Notes: generated from the sequence alone by a model not told the origin. A stretch of 64,000 nt of DNA from Brenneria bubanii (GCF_022378355.1 NZ_JAKMAJ010000009.1:147419-211418), one strand, 5' to 3'; positions 38,858 through 48,963 are shown, counted from the stretch's first letter. Made by a program: numbers and translations.

Positions 38858-39510
38858 TGCAACGTCACCCGCTGAGCAAACTGTTTTCCGAGCTCCATAT
38901 CCTCGTCTGGCGCATCGGCTTTATCCAGCGACAGCGCGTAGGACTGTAAACCAGCATCGGGCTTTGGCGTAACCAGCGTGGTTTTACAGCGCGATGCTAG
39001 CGAGGGCGCCAGCCTGATGTCCTTCTCATCCACATAAGACATATCGACAAAATAGGTCGGGTCATAGGTTGAAATCAGCATTGGCTTCCCGGCCAATGGC
39101 TGTGGATGGGCCAGCGGCAAGACAAACTCAAGAACGGCCTGGTTGCCTTTGCGCGAGAGGTGATATTCGCTCGGCACCGGCGCATATTTTATCGGCTGTT
39201 TATCCCGGTAAATATCGGTGAAATAATGTTGCCCCAATACGTTCGCCATCACTTCCGCAGCCAGTTTTTTCCATATTTCAGAGTCTTTCGCCGCGTTGCC
39301 GGCATCGTACAACAGATCGGCGGACGTGATAGGGTCCATGGTCCACACCATGCGCAGTCCAGTGATATTGTCGTTCTGACTTTCAATCGTCGTTTGCATA
39401 TCAATAAAACTATGTGGATGAGCGAAAACAGACTGGCAGTTGATCACCATGCCCGCGATCAGCAGCGCGGCTCTTCTGAACCAGCGCACAAAAATGTTAT
39501 AATATAACAT
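38848..39510 (-). CDS. ZevA-like periplasmic DUF1007 protein
   Basis: A 220-residue periplasmic protein from MLYYNIFVRWFRRAALLIAG, a Sec signal peptide with likely cleavage after VFA at about residue 30. The mature protein starts HPHSFIDM, a histidine pair characteristic of the family and probably a metal ligand. DUF1007 proteins pair with NicO permeases; ZevA of Haemophilus influenzae binds zinc. A longer frame to 39627 adds a charged leader and is rejected. It is coupled by overlap to the downstream permease gene. Confidence 0.82.
   Translation of the reverse strand: MLYYNIFVRWFRRAALLIAGMVINCQSVFAHPHSFIDMQTTIESQNDNITGLRMVWTMDPITSADLLYDAGNAAKDSEIWKKLAAEVMANVLGQHYFTDIYRDKQPIKYAPVPSEYHLSRKGNQAVLEFVLPLAHPQPLAGKPMLISTYDPTYFVDMSYVDEKDIRLAPSLASRCKTTLVTPKPDAGLQSYALSLDKADAPDEDMELGKQFAQRVTLQCH
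39494..39510 (-). promoter_or_regulatory. Zur-like palindrome overlapping zevA-like start
   Basis: ATGTTATAATATAACAT is a perfect palindrome with 8-bp arms, and matches the gammaproteobacterial Zur operator core (ATGTTATAnTATAACAT) as I recall it. On the minus strand its first three bases are the ATG of the DUF1007 gene, so most of the box lies inside the coding region (codons 1-6). That is an unusual position and suggests a roadblock or a promoter very close to the start. Confidence 0.75.
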
Positions 39511-39636
39511 GCTTATCTCGTTGCAAAACCTCACGCTGACCTCGCTTTCGGCGGCGCCTTTGCCGTTTATCCTGTGGATATAACGCCGCCGGCATTGGAT
39601 GGATACGCCCAACGCCGGATAGCCCAAACATCACCT

Positions 39637-40779
39637 TTACTGCCTTGTGGCGGACGGGCGTATAAATAGCGCAGGAACAGCCAATAGCGCCATCACCCAG
39701 AAAGTGCCGTTTTGCATATGTTCGAACAGAAAACCGGAAACCACGGTCATCAGCGCGATACTCCCGCCCATAGCCAATGCTGAATAAACCGCCTGCAGGC
39801 GCAATACGTCGCCATCGCCACGATCCGCGATAAACCGCATCGCCGCCAGATGACAAACGGTGAAGGTTCCGCAGTGCAATAGCTGTATCACAATCAGCCA
39901 GGGAAGCGCGACCGTAGACCCCATCAGCGTCCAGCGTACGACCCCGCAAACGGCGGACAGCAATAACAAATGTCCGGCGTTCCAACGTCGGAAAAGACGC
40001 TGACTAAAGGTAAAGATGACTATTTCCGCCACGACGCCTAACGACCAAAGATAACCGACGATAGCCGCCGAATAGCCAGCGTTCTGCCAGTAAATCACGC
40101 TAAAGCCATAGTATGCCGCATGCGCCCCCTGCAATAAGGATACGCAAAGCAAGAACCGCCATACGGACGATTCCCGCAGCAGGGTTTTCCAGGGCGTGGC
40201 TATCACCGATTTCGTTGAAGAAGCCACCGCTTTCGGCATCACGCTGGGATGAAGCAACATAGCAAGAAACATGGCCGCCAGCGCAGCGCTCAGGATAGTC
40301 AGAATCGCCGGATGCCCCCAAACCGACACCAGCTCGCCGGTGACGGCCGAGCCGATGACGAAAGCGATCGACCCCCAAACCCGCACCTTGCCGTAATCCA
40401 TAACGATCTGGCGTTGCCATATCGCCGCCAGCGCATCCGTCAGCGGCACCAGCGGAGCAAAAAACAGGTTAAAGCCAATCATCACCAACAGCAGCCACAG
40501 CCAGTCATGGCCTAGCCAGAAGCCAATGGATAACACCAGCGCCAGCAGTCCCAATAATCGCAGAACCCGTATCAGTTTAGACGGATCTTTCACGCAGGGC
40601 GTAATCACCAGGTTACCAACGAAACGGGCGACCAGACCCGCTCCCAACAATAATCCGATAACTTCGGCAGACAGCCCCTCGCCTTTTAACCATCCGCCCC
40701 AAAACGGCAGAAAAACGCCATAACAAAAAAAGTAGGTGAAATAACTTAGCGCCAGCCAATATGTTGATTGCAGTACCAT
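39637..40779 (-). CDS. hcaT: HcaT-like MFS transporter
   Basis: A 380-residue major facilitator with about 12 membrane segments. It matches the E. coli 3-phenylpropionate transporter family (STYWLALSYFTYFFCYGVFLPFWGGWL at the N-terminus, and the loop region VRVWGSIAFVIGSAVTGELV). In E. coli it also lies near glyA. No catabolic hca genes are in the window, so the physiological substrate is uncertain. It is 126 bp upstream of the zevA-like gene on the same strand. Confidence 0.85.
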   Translation of the reverse strand: MVLQSTYWLALSYFTYFFCYGVFLPFWGGWLKGEGLSAEVIGLLLGAGLVARFVGNLVITPCVKDPSKLIRVLRLLGLLALVLSIGFWLGHDWLWLLLVMIGFNLFFAPLVPLTDALAAIWQRQIVMDYGKVRVWGSIAFVIGSAVTGELVSVWGHPAILTILSAALAAMFLAMLLHPSVMPKAVASSTKSVIATPWKTLLRESSVWRFLLCVSLLQGAHAAYYGFSVIYWQNAGYSAAIVGYLWSLGVVAEIVIFTFSQRLFRRWNAGHLLLLSAVCGVVRWTLMGSTVALPWLIVIQLLHCGTFTVCHLAAMRFIADRGDGDVLRLQAVYSALAMGGSIALMTVVSGFLFEHMQNGTFWVMALLAVPALFIRPSATRQ

Positions 40780-40931
40780 AGATTCTCCCTGTTCGGCTGG
40801 CTACTCTGTCAGAGAGCGACGGTCGGCGCAATCGTAAAAATTGCTGGTCGCGATGTTCAGCCTTGCCTGAAACGCCGGGTTTTCCCTGCCGGGCGCGTCG
40901 GCATTACCGGGGGCTTTTATCCTCAAAAACC

Positions 40932-40959
40932 AAAAACGCCAGCGCAAAGCTGGCGTTTC
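40932..40959 (-). terminator. Intrinsic terminator of glyA
   Basis: AACGCCAGC pairs with GCTGGCGTT across a 5-nt loop. On the minus strand TTTTTGGTTTTTG follows. It lies 46 bp after the glyA stop. The remaining sequence up to hcaT (40780-40930) shows no gene. Confidence 0.9.
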
Positions 40960-41004
40960 ATCATTATTTTCCCTGCTGAAAATTATCAGGGAAATGTCTG
41001 GGGA

Positions 41005-42258
41005 TTATGCGTAAACCGGGAAGCGGGCGCAGATATCCAGCACTTTCTGTTTGGTGCGTTCGATGGTCGCTTCATCGTTGATGTTATCCAGCACATCACA
41101 AATCCAGCCAGCCAGTTCACGTACTTCCGCTTCTTTAAAACCACGGCGGGTCGCAGCGGGCGTACCGATACGCACGCCCGAAGTAACGAATGGGCTTTTC
41201 GGATCGTTCGGCACGCTGTTTTTGTTCACGGTAATATTAGCGCGACCCAATGCGGCATCCGCGTCTTTACCGGTGATATTTTTGCTCACCAGATCCAGCA
41301 GGAACAGGTGATTGCTGGTGCCGCCGGAAACCACGTTATAGCCGCGGGACAGGAAGACATCAACCATGGCTTTGGCATTTTTGGCGACCTGCTGCTGGTA
41401 AACCTTGAATTCTGGCTCCATGGCTTCTTTCAGCGCAACCGCCTTGCCTGCGATAACGTGCATCAGCGGGCCACCCTGGCAGCCGGGGAAGACGGCGGAA
41501 TTCAGTTTCTTGTACAGATCTTCGTCGCCGCCCTTCGCCAGAATCAGACCTCCGCGCGGACCGGCCAACGTTTTGTGCGTGGTGGTCGTTACGATATGAG
41601 CGTGGGGAACCGGAGACGGGTATACATCGGCCGCAATCAGTCCCGCGACGTGCGCCATATCGACAAACAGATAGGCGCCGATGCTATCGGCGATTTCACG
41701 CATTTTAGCCCAATCGACCACGCCGGAATATGCGGAAAAGCCACCGACGATCATTTTTGGCTTGTGAGTACGAGCCAGCTCGGCCATCTCGTTGTAATCA
41801 ATCTTGCCGTTTTCGTCGATCCCGTAAGGAATAACGTTGTACAGTTTACCGGACAGATTGACCGGGGAACCGTGAGTCAGGTGGCCGCCGTGCGCCAGAT
41901 TCATGCCCAGAATGGTGTCGCCCGGCTGCAACAGCGCGGTATAAACGGCAAAGTTAGCCTGAGATCCGGAGTGGGGCTGAACGTTGGCGTAATCCGCGCC
42001 AAACAGCGCCTTGGCGCGGTCGATCGCCAGTTGCTCGACCACATCGACGTATTCACAGCCGCCGTAATAACGTTTGCCCGGATAGCCTTCAGCGTATTTG
42101 TTCGTTAGCTGAGAACCCTGCGCCTGCATGACTCGTGGGCTGGTATAGTTTTCAGACGCAATCAGTTCAATGTGCTCTTCCTGACGCACCACTTCTTGCT
42201 GCATTGCTTGCCACAGGTCGGCATCATAATCGGCAATGTTCATTTCACGCTTTAACAT
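41005..42258 (-). CDS. glyA: Serine hydroxymethyltransferase
   Basis: A PLP enzyme interconverting serine and glycine and the main source of one-carbon units for purine synthesis. It has 417 residues from [19 protein letters not shown]. An ATG two codons earlier is too close to the AGGAG to be used. The PLP lysine lies in [16 protein letters not shown] PurR-like box is found about 120 bp upstream, matching its role in purine supply. Confidence 0.98.
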   Translation of the reverse strand: MLKREMNIADYDADLWQAMQQEVVRQEEHIELIASENYTSPRVMQAQGSQLTNKYAEGYPGKRYYGGCEYVDVVEQLAIDRAKALFGADYANVQPHSGSQANFAVYTALLQPGDTILGMNLAHGGHLTHGSPVNLSGKLYNVIPYGIDENGKIDYNEMAELARTHKPKMIVGGFSAYSGVVDWAKMREIADSIGAYLFVDMAHVAGLIAADVYPSPVPHAHIVTTTTHKTLAGPRGGLILAKGGDEDLYKKLNSAVFPGCQGGPLMHVIAGKAVALKEAMEPEFKVYQQQVAKNAKAMVDVFLSRGYNVVSGGTSNHLFLLDLVSKNITGKDADAALGRANITVNKNSVPNDPKSPFVTSGVRIGTPAATRRGFKEAEVRELAGWICDVLDNINDEATIERTKQKVLDICARFPVYA

Positions 42259-42373
42259 CCGCATCTCCTGACTCAGCTAACTTAATATACTGGAATACAA
42301 TCACCCTTTTGGGTACTGGCCTATAGTGTAAACCGTTTCTCCCTAATGAAGATAGGTCTTGACAGAGGTTTTT

Positions 42374-42389
42374 ACGCAAACGATTAGCT
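42374..42389 (-). promoter_or_regulatory. PurR-like box upstream of glyA
   Basis: On the plus strand ACGCAAACGATTAGCT matches the PurR operator ACGCAAACGTTTGCGT at its first nine positions and in part of the second half. E. coli glyA is a known PurR target. It lies 116 bp upstream of the start. Confidence 0.65.
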
Positions 42390-42587
42390 ACAGGCAGATC
42401 AAGGCCTGAGAGGATTTACCCCCCCGCGCCGGAAGCGGAGTTTTATTCACTTTCAACCTGTTTTTTCTTCATCCTGACGCGGCCATCGCGGCATAAATAA
42501 AACGGTGGTCAATGCAGTCAGCGAATTAATGAGATTCAATCTCACCATCAAGATGAGCAAAACAGTGGCCGAAAAAGAATAATCATT

Positions 42588-42606
42588 GTTGAAATAATAT
42601 TTCATT
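42588..42606 (+). promoter_or_regulatory. KdgR operator upstream of pectin acetylesterase-like gene
   Basis: GTTGAAATAATATTTCATT matches the KdgR consensus AATRAAAYNNYRTTTYATT at 17 of 19 positions. KdgR represses pectinolysis genes in soft-rot bacteria until pectin breakdown products appear. It lies 168 bp before the start of the gene at 42774. The rest of the 42259-42773 gap holds the glyA control region and AT-rich sequence but no gene I can support. Confidence 0.8.
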
Positions 42607-42773
42607 TTAAATGATCGCTTAAAATATCAAGCCGTTTAGCCATCATGCTTGATACGATTCAGGCGCATAATAAAAATCAGCGCCGTTTAGCGAAGTTAAG
42701 CCGATAAGTCTTTTGGCGACGTGTAAAATTGCAAACGTATTTCTGATGCTTGCTACAAAGGATATGTTTAATC

Positions 42774-44435
42774 ATGTTAAAACGTTTTTCGGAAGGAATG
42801 GTCTTCGCAATACTGCTTTCCGCACCCTGGTTACTGGCTCGTGCCGACGCCGCCCCGCCCGTTCATAATGCAAAACAACCAAGCGCTATCGAGGTGATAC
42901 CCGCCGTCAGACTGGGAGATAACACAACGCTGACGGGCCGTGTGACGCATCGTGAAATTCATCTGCCGGCCACGATCATTATCCGCGATCAGCAAGGCCA
43001 GCGCCGGCAGGCGCAAACCGATGATCAGGGAAACTACCATATTGATATTTCCGGTTTATCCTCGCCGTTACGCCTGTTGGCTATCGAGTCCGGCGGCACC
43101 AACTGCCAGCTAAGCAATCTTCCACGCGCTATTTGCCTGAATGCGCTCGCGCCGTCGTTGCAATCCGCGCATGATAATGTTGTTAATGTTAATCCGCTGA
43201 CCGACCGCATTATTTCTGACGTCGCCGTGGCCGCCGGTTACCCTGGCCCGCAACAGCTGGCTGATGATTCGACATCGCCCACGCTGGATAATGCCGCGCT
43301 GAAAAAGGCTTATGCCGCATTTCATGCAGGCTTCAATTCAGCCCTCAAGCAAGCCGGCATCGCCGCTCCGACGCGTTTTGATCCCCTGACTTACCCCATC
43401 TCCCAGCAACAATCCGTCACCGACATTATCAATGTGATAAATCACAACCGTAATTACGACAATAACAGCGGTTACTCAGGATATACCGTGCTGACGGATA
43501 GCGTTTTTCGCCCAATCGTCGGCCAGTACGGACAAGGTGACTATGAACCATTGGATTACCATTTTGCCGTCAAGCATCTTGACGCCATGCAAAAGGCCTC
43601 AACCCGCATCTTCCTGGTCGGCGACGCCACCGCGGCGAGCGCCGAAAAAAACCGTCAGCCACTCACCGGATGGGGACAAGTATTTGAACAGCTGTTTCGC
43701 CCGGATAACGGCATCGCCGTTGTCAACGGGGCTCGTCCGGGCAGCGGCTCGCGCGATTATTTCTACGACGGCTGGTTTCGGCAGATTCAACCATTGATGA
43801 AGCCCGGCGATTTTCTGTTCATTCAAATGGGCATCAACGACCAGAATTGCGACAAAACCAAACCGTTGCGCGGCGCTGCCGATGTCGCCAATCTATGCAC
43901 CTATCCCAATGATGCGGCAGGTAAAACCCAATCGCCTCCCGGCAAAGCCGATATGTCGTTGCAAACCTCACTGGAACGCTACGTTAACTTCGCCCGCCAG
44001 CATCAGTTAACGCCGGTATTGCTCACGCCGACCACCCGGGTCCACGCCGCCGACGGTAAAATCGGCACGCCTGCGGTACACAATCACTTAACCAAACAGA
44101 ACGCCGAAGGCGGATACGCATTTATCGGCGATTACAGCAAAACGATCAAAGAGACCGCCGTCGCCAATAAAGTCATTCTGCTGGACATCGAACCTGCGAC
44201 GATCGCGCTGGCGAATCAGGGGAACAGCAATCACTGGAAACAGTACTGGCTGGCCGTCGATCCAAACCGTTATCCCTTCTACCGTAACCAGGTCGGCAGC
44301 CTGACGAAACCGGATGCGACCCGTTTCCAAAGAAAAGGGGCTATCGCCGTCGCTGTGATTGTCGCGGATGCGATTCGGAAAACGCCGGAACTAAAAACGC
44401 TGGCGGACGGGTTGATAGACAGCGGCAGGAAATAA
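42774..44435 (+). CDS. Pectin acetylesterase-like SGNH protein
   Basis: A 553-residue secreted protein resembling PaeY of Dickeya in length and layout. The signal peptide MLKRFSEGMVFAILLSAPWL ends near ARADA. A carboxypeptidase-regulatory-like beta domain follows (about 40-110, TLTGRVTHREIHLPATIII). The C-terminal SGNH fold shows block I as GDATAAS (283-289), block II as NGARPGSGSRDYF (318-330), block III as GINDQ (353-357) and block V as DATRF (514-518). The usual GDS serine is Ala285, and the usual DxxH histidine is Arg517. Both changes are confirmed in the bases (GAC GCC; ACC CGT). It may be catalytically altered or inactive. The upstream KdgR box ties it to pectin use. The start is the ATG at 42774; an in-frame upstream codon lacks a signal peptide. 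Confidence 0.78.
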   Translation: MLKRFSEGMVFAILLSAPWLLARADAAPPVHNAKQPSAIEVIPAVRLGDNTTLTGRVTHREIHLPATIIIRDQQGQRRQAQTDDQGNYHIDISGLSSPLRLLAIESGGTNCQLSNLPRAICLNALAPSLQSAHDNVVNVNPLTDRIISDVAVAAGYPGPQQLADDSTSPTLDNAALKKAYAAFHAGFNSALKQAGIAAPTRFDPLTYPISQQQSVTDIINVINHNRNYDNNSGYSGYTVLTDSVFRPIVGQYGQGDYEPLDYHFAVKHLDAMQKASTRIFLVGDATAASAEKNRQPLTGWGQVFEQLFRPDNGIAVVNGARPGSGSRDYFYDGWFRQIQPLMKPGDFLFIQMGINDQNCDKTKPLRGAADVANLCTYPNDAAGKTQSPPGKADMSLQTSLERYVNFARQHQLTPVLLTPTTRVHAADGKIGTPAVHNHLTKQNAEGGYAFIGDYSKTIKETAVANKVILLDIEPATIALANQGNSNHWKQYWLAVDPNRYPFYRNQVGSLTKPDATRFQRKGAIAVAVIVADAIRKTPELKTLADGLIDSGRK

Positions 44436-44568
44436 GCCTGGGCCGCGATTATCCATGTGTTTCTATGGTGATCGAATGGAGGGGGCGGGCCAATAAAACT
44501 CTGAACAACAACCCGGACATGCCAGAGGAAGCGGAGATGCCCGGGTTGCCGAACGGCCAGCAGAAACG

Positions 44569-44592
44569 ATCCCCGCCGACTACCGCGGGGAT
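44569..44592 (-). terminator. Probable terminator of glnB
   Basis: ATCCCCGC pairs with GCGGGGAT across an 8-nt loop, 18 bp after the glnB stop on the minus strand. It is followed by CGTTTCTGC, a short U-containing stretch. Confidence 0.5.
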
Positions 44593-44610
44593 GACGGCAA
44601 TGGGGCTCCG

Positions 44611-44964
<354 letters not shown>

Positions 44965-45039
44965 TTACCTATGTTGCGGCCAAAGCCGGGCATCAGCGAG
45001 AACAAGATTGTCAGAATCCGGACCGACAATCCATTAGCA

Positions 45040-46377
45040 TTATTCTTTAAAATCGTTGGCATCCAGTTCATGACGGCCCAACAGCTTATAAAACTCCGTA
45101 CGGTTACGTCCCGCCATTCGCGCAGCCTGAGTGACATTGCCTTTGGCTATCTGCAATAGTTTACGCAGGTAGTTCAGCTCGAACTGATGGCGGGCTTCGA
45201 CAAACGTCGGTAACGCGGTATTTTCACCTTCCAGCGCCTGCACCACCAACGCTTCGCCGATAACCGGCGCGCTGGTCAGCGCAACGCACTGTTCAATAAC
45301 ATTAACCAGTTGCCGGACGTTACCCGGCCAACTCGCGGTCATCAACCGTTTCATGGCATCGGTTGAGAAAGATCGCACGAAAGGCTTATGTCTGGCGGCG
45401 GCTTCACGCAACAGATGATTAGCCAATAGCGGGATATCCTCCGCCCGTTCGTGCAGGGCGGGTAGTTTCATATTGACGACGTTCAACCGATAATAGAGAT
45501 CTTCACGAAACTCGCCTTTTTCCATTGCTTTCGGCAAATCACGATGGGTCGCGGAGATAATACGCACGTCGATACCCAGATCGCGGTTGCTCCCCAACGG
45601 GCGAACTCTGCGCTCCTGCAAAACCCTCAGCAGCTTAACCTGTAGCGAAATCGGCATATCGCCAATTTCGTCCAAAAACAGCGTCCCGCCTTCCGCAGCC
45701 TGGAATAAGCCTTCCCGGCTGCTGACGGCGCCGGTAAAAGCCCCTTTCGCATGGCCGAATAATTCCGACTCCAGCAAGGGCTCGGGTAAAGCGCCGCAGT
45801 TGATGGCGATAAAGGCTTGCTTCGCTCGCGGGCTGGCCGCATGAATCGCCTTGGCCAATACCTCTTTCCCGGTACCGCTCTGGCCATTAATCAACACGCT
45901 GACGTCCGATTGGGCAACCATCCTGGCCTGCTCCAACAGCCGCAGCATTAAAGGGCTGCGGGTGACGATGGTTTCCCGCCAGCGGTCATCGCCTACCGGC
46001 GCCGACAGCGCCAAGGCTTCATCGATCGCTTTATACAACGCGTCACGATCGACCGGCTTGGTAAGGAAGCTGAACACCCCTTGCTGCGTTGCCGCTACCG
46101 CATCAGGAATCGAACCGTGAGCCGTCAGAATAATGACCGGCATCCCCGGCTGATAACGCTGAATCTCAGAAAAAAGCGCCATACCGTCCATTTCATCCAT
46201 GCGCAGATCGCTGATCACCAGGTCGAACTGTTCTCTGGCTAACAGACGCAAGGCTTCCTGACCGCTTTCCGCCGTCATCACGCTGAAACCTTCGCTGGTC
46301 AGACGCATTCCCAACAGCTTCAGCAGACTGGGATCGTCATCCACCAACAGTAAGTTGGCCGCTTTGCGTGCCGTCAT
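45040..46377 (-). CDS. glrR: Sigma-54-dependent response regulator GlrR
   Basis: A 445-residue NtrC-family activator. The receiver domain has the acceptor Asp in LVISDLRMDEMDG. The AAA+ domain has GQSGTGKEVLAKAIH (Walker A), GAFTGA (sigma-54 contact) and GGTLFLDEIGDM (Walker B). The C-terminal Fis-type helix-turn-helix is KGNVTQAARMAGRNRTEFYKLL. Partner kinase GlrK is two genes upstream. Its probable target is glmY at 48739, which carries fitting TGTC-N10-GACA sites. Confidence 0.96.
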   Translation of the reverse strand: MTARKAANLLLVDDDPSLLKLLGMRLTSEGFSVMTAESGQEALRLLAREQFDLVISDLRMDEMDGMALFSEIQRYQPGMPVIILTAHGSIPDAVAATQQGVFSFLTKPVDRDALYKAIDEALALSAPVGDDRWRETIVTRSPLMLRLLEQARMVAQSDVSVLINGQSGTGKEVLAKAIHAASPRAKQAFIAINCGALPEPLLESELFGHAKGAFTGAVSSREGLFQAAEGGTLFLDEIGDMPISLQVKLLRVLQERRVRPLGSNRDLGIDVRIISATHRDLPKAMEKGEFREDLYYRLNVVNMKLPALHERAEDIPLLANHLLREAAARHKPFVRSFSTDAMKRLMTASWPGNVRQLVNVIEQCVALTSAPVIGEALVVQALEGENTALPTFVEARHQFELNYLRKLLQIAKGNVTQAARMAGRNRTEFYKLLGRHELDANDFKE

Positions 46378-47150
46378 TATTTTTTCGGCTCCTTCGTCGT
46401 CGAGTTATCGCGCCCCGCACTACCGCGATGATCGGACTCGTTATCAGGCATTTCCCCTGATAACTGCTTGCGGGTCGAAAGCTGGCGCTCAATGTCCGTC
46501 AGGTTTTCCAACTTCTGCCTGGTGGTTTCCAGCTGATACTGTAAATGTTCCTGTTCGGTTTGCAGCGTCTCCAGCTGTTTATCCGTCGATTCCTGCAATT
46601 TTTTATAACGCAGGCGCTCGTCGGACAAGGCCAGAAACAGCGTTTGCCTGTCGCGCCAGGTGTAGATCAGCGGGCGCAGCGCGGCGGGGAAATCGAGACG
46701 AAGCAAATTGATTTTTTCCAGCACCTGCCGCCGCTCGGCCTGAGCGATACCGGCGTTATCCAGCAGAATGCTCTGCTTAAATACGCTCTCCCACTCATTG
46801 CCCGCCACCTGTCGCGCTTCTTCACGCGCCTGCGCTTGCGTCAATCGCCCGGCGCAATCCATCGCTCGCAGCCAATACAAGGCATTGTCCATTGCCTGCC
46901 GATCGTCAACTTGCCAAAGGTGTTCACACTGCGCCACTCGATAATCGGCGACCTGCTCTTTGGGGGGTACATTTCCCGGATCATCGGACAGTAAGTGGCC
47001 GCCAAGATGATGATGACAGGCAGTCAGTAACAGTATCGACGATAACAGCAAGAATGGCATCGCCGCGGCGCGCAGCGTACGGCGAAAAGAGCAATCAGGG
47101 ACGGCAGGCAGCATGTGCGGCGGAAAAGGACGGGCGAACCTTGCGTTCAT
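46377..47150 (-). CDS. qseG: QseG-like outer-membrane lipoprotein
   Basis: A 257-residue predicted lipoprotein with the lipobox SILLLTAC and a coiled-coil C-terminal half (QTEQEHLQYQLETTRQKLENLTDIERQL). The last stretch is nearly identical to E. coli QseG, which interacts with GlrK/QseE and modulates it. The C-terminal tail is hydrophilic. The first ATG gives a long leader before the hydrophobic core; an internal ATG at AMPFLLLSS is a plausible alternative start. Its stop overlaps glrR's start by one base. Confidence 0.85.
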   Translation of the reverse strand: MNARFARPFPPHMLPAVPDCSFRRTLRAAAMPFLLLSSILLLTACHHHLGGHLLSDDPGNVPPKEQVADYRVAQCEHLWQVDDRQAMDNALYWLRAMDCAGRLTQAQAREEARQVAGNEWESVFKQSILLDNAGIAQAERRQVLEKINLLRLDFPAALRPLIYTWRDRQTLFLALSDERLRYKKLQESTDKQLETLQTEQEHLQYQLETTRQKLENLTDIERQLSTRKQLSGEMPDNESDHRGSAGRDNSTTKEPKK

Positions 47151-47153
47151 TAT

Positions 47154-48590
47154 TTATTCATTCTCGGAAGTTAATGGCAATTCAATACGAAAACAGACAT
47201 CAGCATAATCGACGGAGATCAGACTTAATTCACCATGCATGCGGCGGATACAATCACGGGCAATACTCAATCCGAGTCCACTGCCTTTTACCGCGCCTTT
47301 GCGCTGATGACTCCCCTGATAAAAAGGCTCAAAAATCATGCCATGCTCCGCTTCTGGGATCGGCGCGCCGCTATTGGCGACATCAATCTGCACCCGATTT
47401 CCAGTCAAACGGCTGAGGATCCAAATGTTACCGGATTCCTTGCCATAGTGCACCGCATTGGAATAGAGATTGTCGATTACGCGCATCAATAGCGTCGTCT
47501 CCGCCCAACAGTATTCGGATTCCAGTCTGATATCGGTATGAATCATTTTAGTTCGGGCGGGCAGACTATGGGACGCTATGACGATATCGACGATTTCTTC
47601 AATGCCGACCTGCTCCAGCTCGGTCGGCGCATCCGCCAGCTTACGGTTATAGTCCAGAAGCTGATCGATTAATTGCAGCAAGTGTCGGCTGCTGCTGTCC
47701 AGAATGGATACCACTTCTTTTTGATCGTCGGTCAGGGGACCGACCACTTCATCAGCCAGAAGCTCGGTACCTTCACGCAGGCTCGCCAACGGCGTTTTCA
47801 GCTCATGCGAAATATGCCGCAGAAACTCATGCCGTTGCGACTCAAGCCAGGATAATCGCTCGCTCAGCCAGATAATGCGCTGAGCTAACGAGCGGATTTC
47901 ACGCGGTCCTTTAAAGGTACTGGTATTCCCCAACGAGCGCCCTTCTCCCAGGCGATTGATCATACGCTCGACGCCATTTACCGGGCCGATGATCATACGC
48001 GTAAACAACACCACCAGTATCAGACTCACCAGAAACAGCAATAGCGACTGCCAGCCGAAAAACCGGCCGCGCTCGGCTATCGCCTGCTGAAGTTGCTGAC
48101 CGCGAGAAAAAACCACTTCGCGGGTCATCTGAATCATTTGCCCGTTTGCGCGAGAAAAGTTTTCCAACAACGCCGAGCCCGCCCGATCGGGCCCGCTGGC
48201 CTGACAATGCAGCTCCGACAGTTGGGTTACATATTGACGCAAGGTTTGGTAATAACGCGGATCGGGTAGAACGGCGGCATGCGAGTCCAGCATTTTAGAA
48301 TACTGGTTACGTTGATTCTGGTAGAGCGTCGCCAAGGTTTGATCATCCAGCACGCAATATTGGCGATAGCTGCGCTCCATGGCTAACGCCAAGCTGGTCA
48401 TGGCTTCGCTTCGTCGCGCGTCCCTGGAGGTCGTTCTATTGATCTCCGCAGCCTGCTCACTGAGCGTGTCCAGGCTTTGGTATGCCTGATAAGCCAGTAC
48501 CAGTAAAGGCAACAACACCAGCAAAAATGCCATAATTACCAATTGCCGCAGGGAACGCGGAAATAAACGCCATCGTTTCAAGGAAATCAT
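47154..48590 (-). CDS. glrK: Sensor histidine kinase GlrK (QseE)
   Basis: A 478-residue membrane kinase. It has a first membrane helix (LVIMAFLLVLLPLLVLAYQ), a periplasmic sensor, a second helix (LLLFLVSLILVVLFTRMIIG), HAMP, then HisKA with the phosphorylated histidine in LRHISHELKTPLASLREGTE and an HATPase domain (DNLYSNAVHYGKES, GSGLGLSIARD). It phosphorylates GlrR. It sits just downstream of glmY on the same strand, as in E. coli. Confidence 0.96.
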   Translation of the reverse strand: MISLKRWRLFPRSLRQLVIMAFLLVLLPLLVLAYQAYQSLDTLSEQAAEINRTTSRDARRSEAMTSLALAMERSYRQYCVLDDQTLATLYQNQRNQYSKMLDSHAAVLPDPRYYQTLRQYVTQLSELHCQASGPDRAGSALLENFSRANGQMIQMTREVVFSRGQQLQQAIAERGRFFGWQSLLLFLVSLILVVLFTRMIIGPVNGVERMINRLGEGRSLGNTSTFKGPREIRSLAQRIIWLSERLSWLESQRHEFLRHISHELKTPLASLREGTELLADEVVGPLTDDQKEVVSILDSSSRHLLQLIDQLLDYNRKLADAPTELEQVGIEEIVDIVIASHSLPARTKMIHTDIRLESEYCWAETTLLMRVIDNLYSNAVHYGKESGNIWILSRLTGNRVQIDVANSGAPIPEAEHGMIFEPFYQGSHQRKGAVKGSGLGLSIARDCIRRMHGELSLISVDYADVCFRIELPLTSENE

Positions 48591-48738
48591 CTCGTTACCT
48601 ATGGATCCGCTCTGATGCTAACCGAGTTTTATAGAATGTCAGAAGCCTTTTTAATCGCGGCATGGCGACGGTTCAAAAAAGCCGCGTGATAAACGAAGGT
48701 GATCATCAACAGGAGGGAAATACGGACTGGATATTGGC

Positions 48739-48954
48739 GTTCAGCGGTCAGAATTGACTATTTTTCTGACCGCTGAACTGAATAGGCGGTGCCTCACTCA
48801 ACGTGTCGCCCGATGTTTGATAAAGTCAGCTTACGCGTACTGTTATCGATCTGATGGACGATAGGCACCCTTTCTTTCGGCGTCATTCCGAACGTTATGA
48901 GCGAACATCTTCTGCCAATAAGCAGCGCAATCATAACCAGTTGAATGAGCAACG
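48739..48954 (-). ncRNA. glmY: Small regulatory RNA GlmY
   Basis: Located between purL and glrK on the minus strand, the position of glmY in E. coli. The 5' part (GTTGCTCATTCAACTGGTTA from about 48953) resembles E. coli GlmY (GTGGCTCATTCACCGACTTA). Internal blocks also match the GlmY/GlmZ pair: GGAATGACGC, then GGGTGCCTATCGTCCA, then CACGTTGAGTGAGGCACC. The 5' end is set by the sigma-54 promoter at 48964-48981. A perfect 15-bp hairpin at 48739-48778 closes the region, but lacks a U tract, so the exact 3' end is uncertain. GlmY protects GlmZ from RapZ/RNase E processing and so raises GlmS synthesis. Confidence 0.85.
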
Positions 48955-48963
48955 CAATATATT

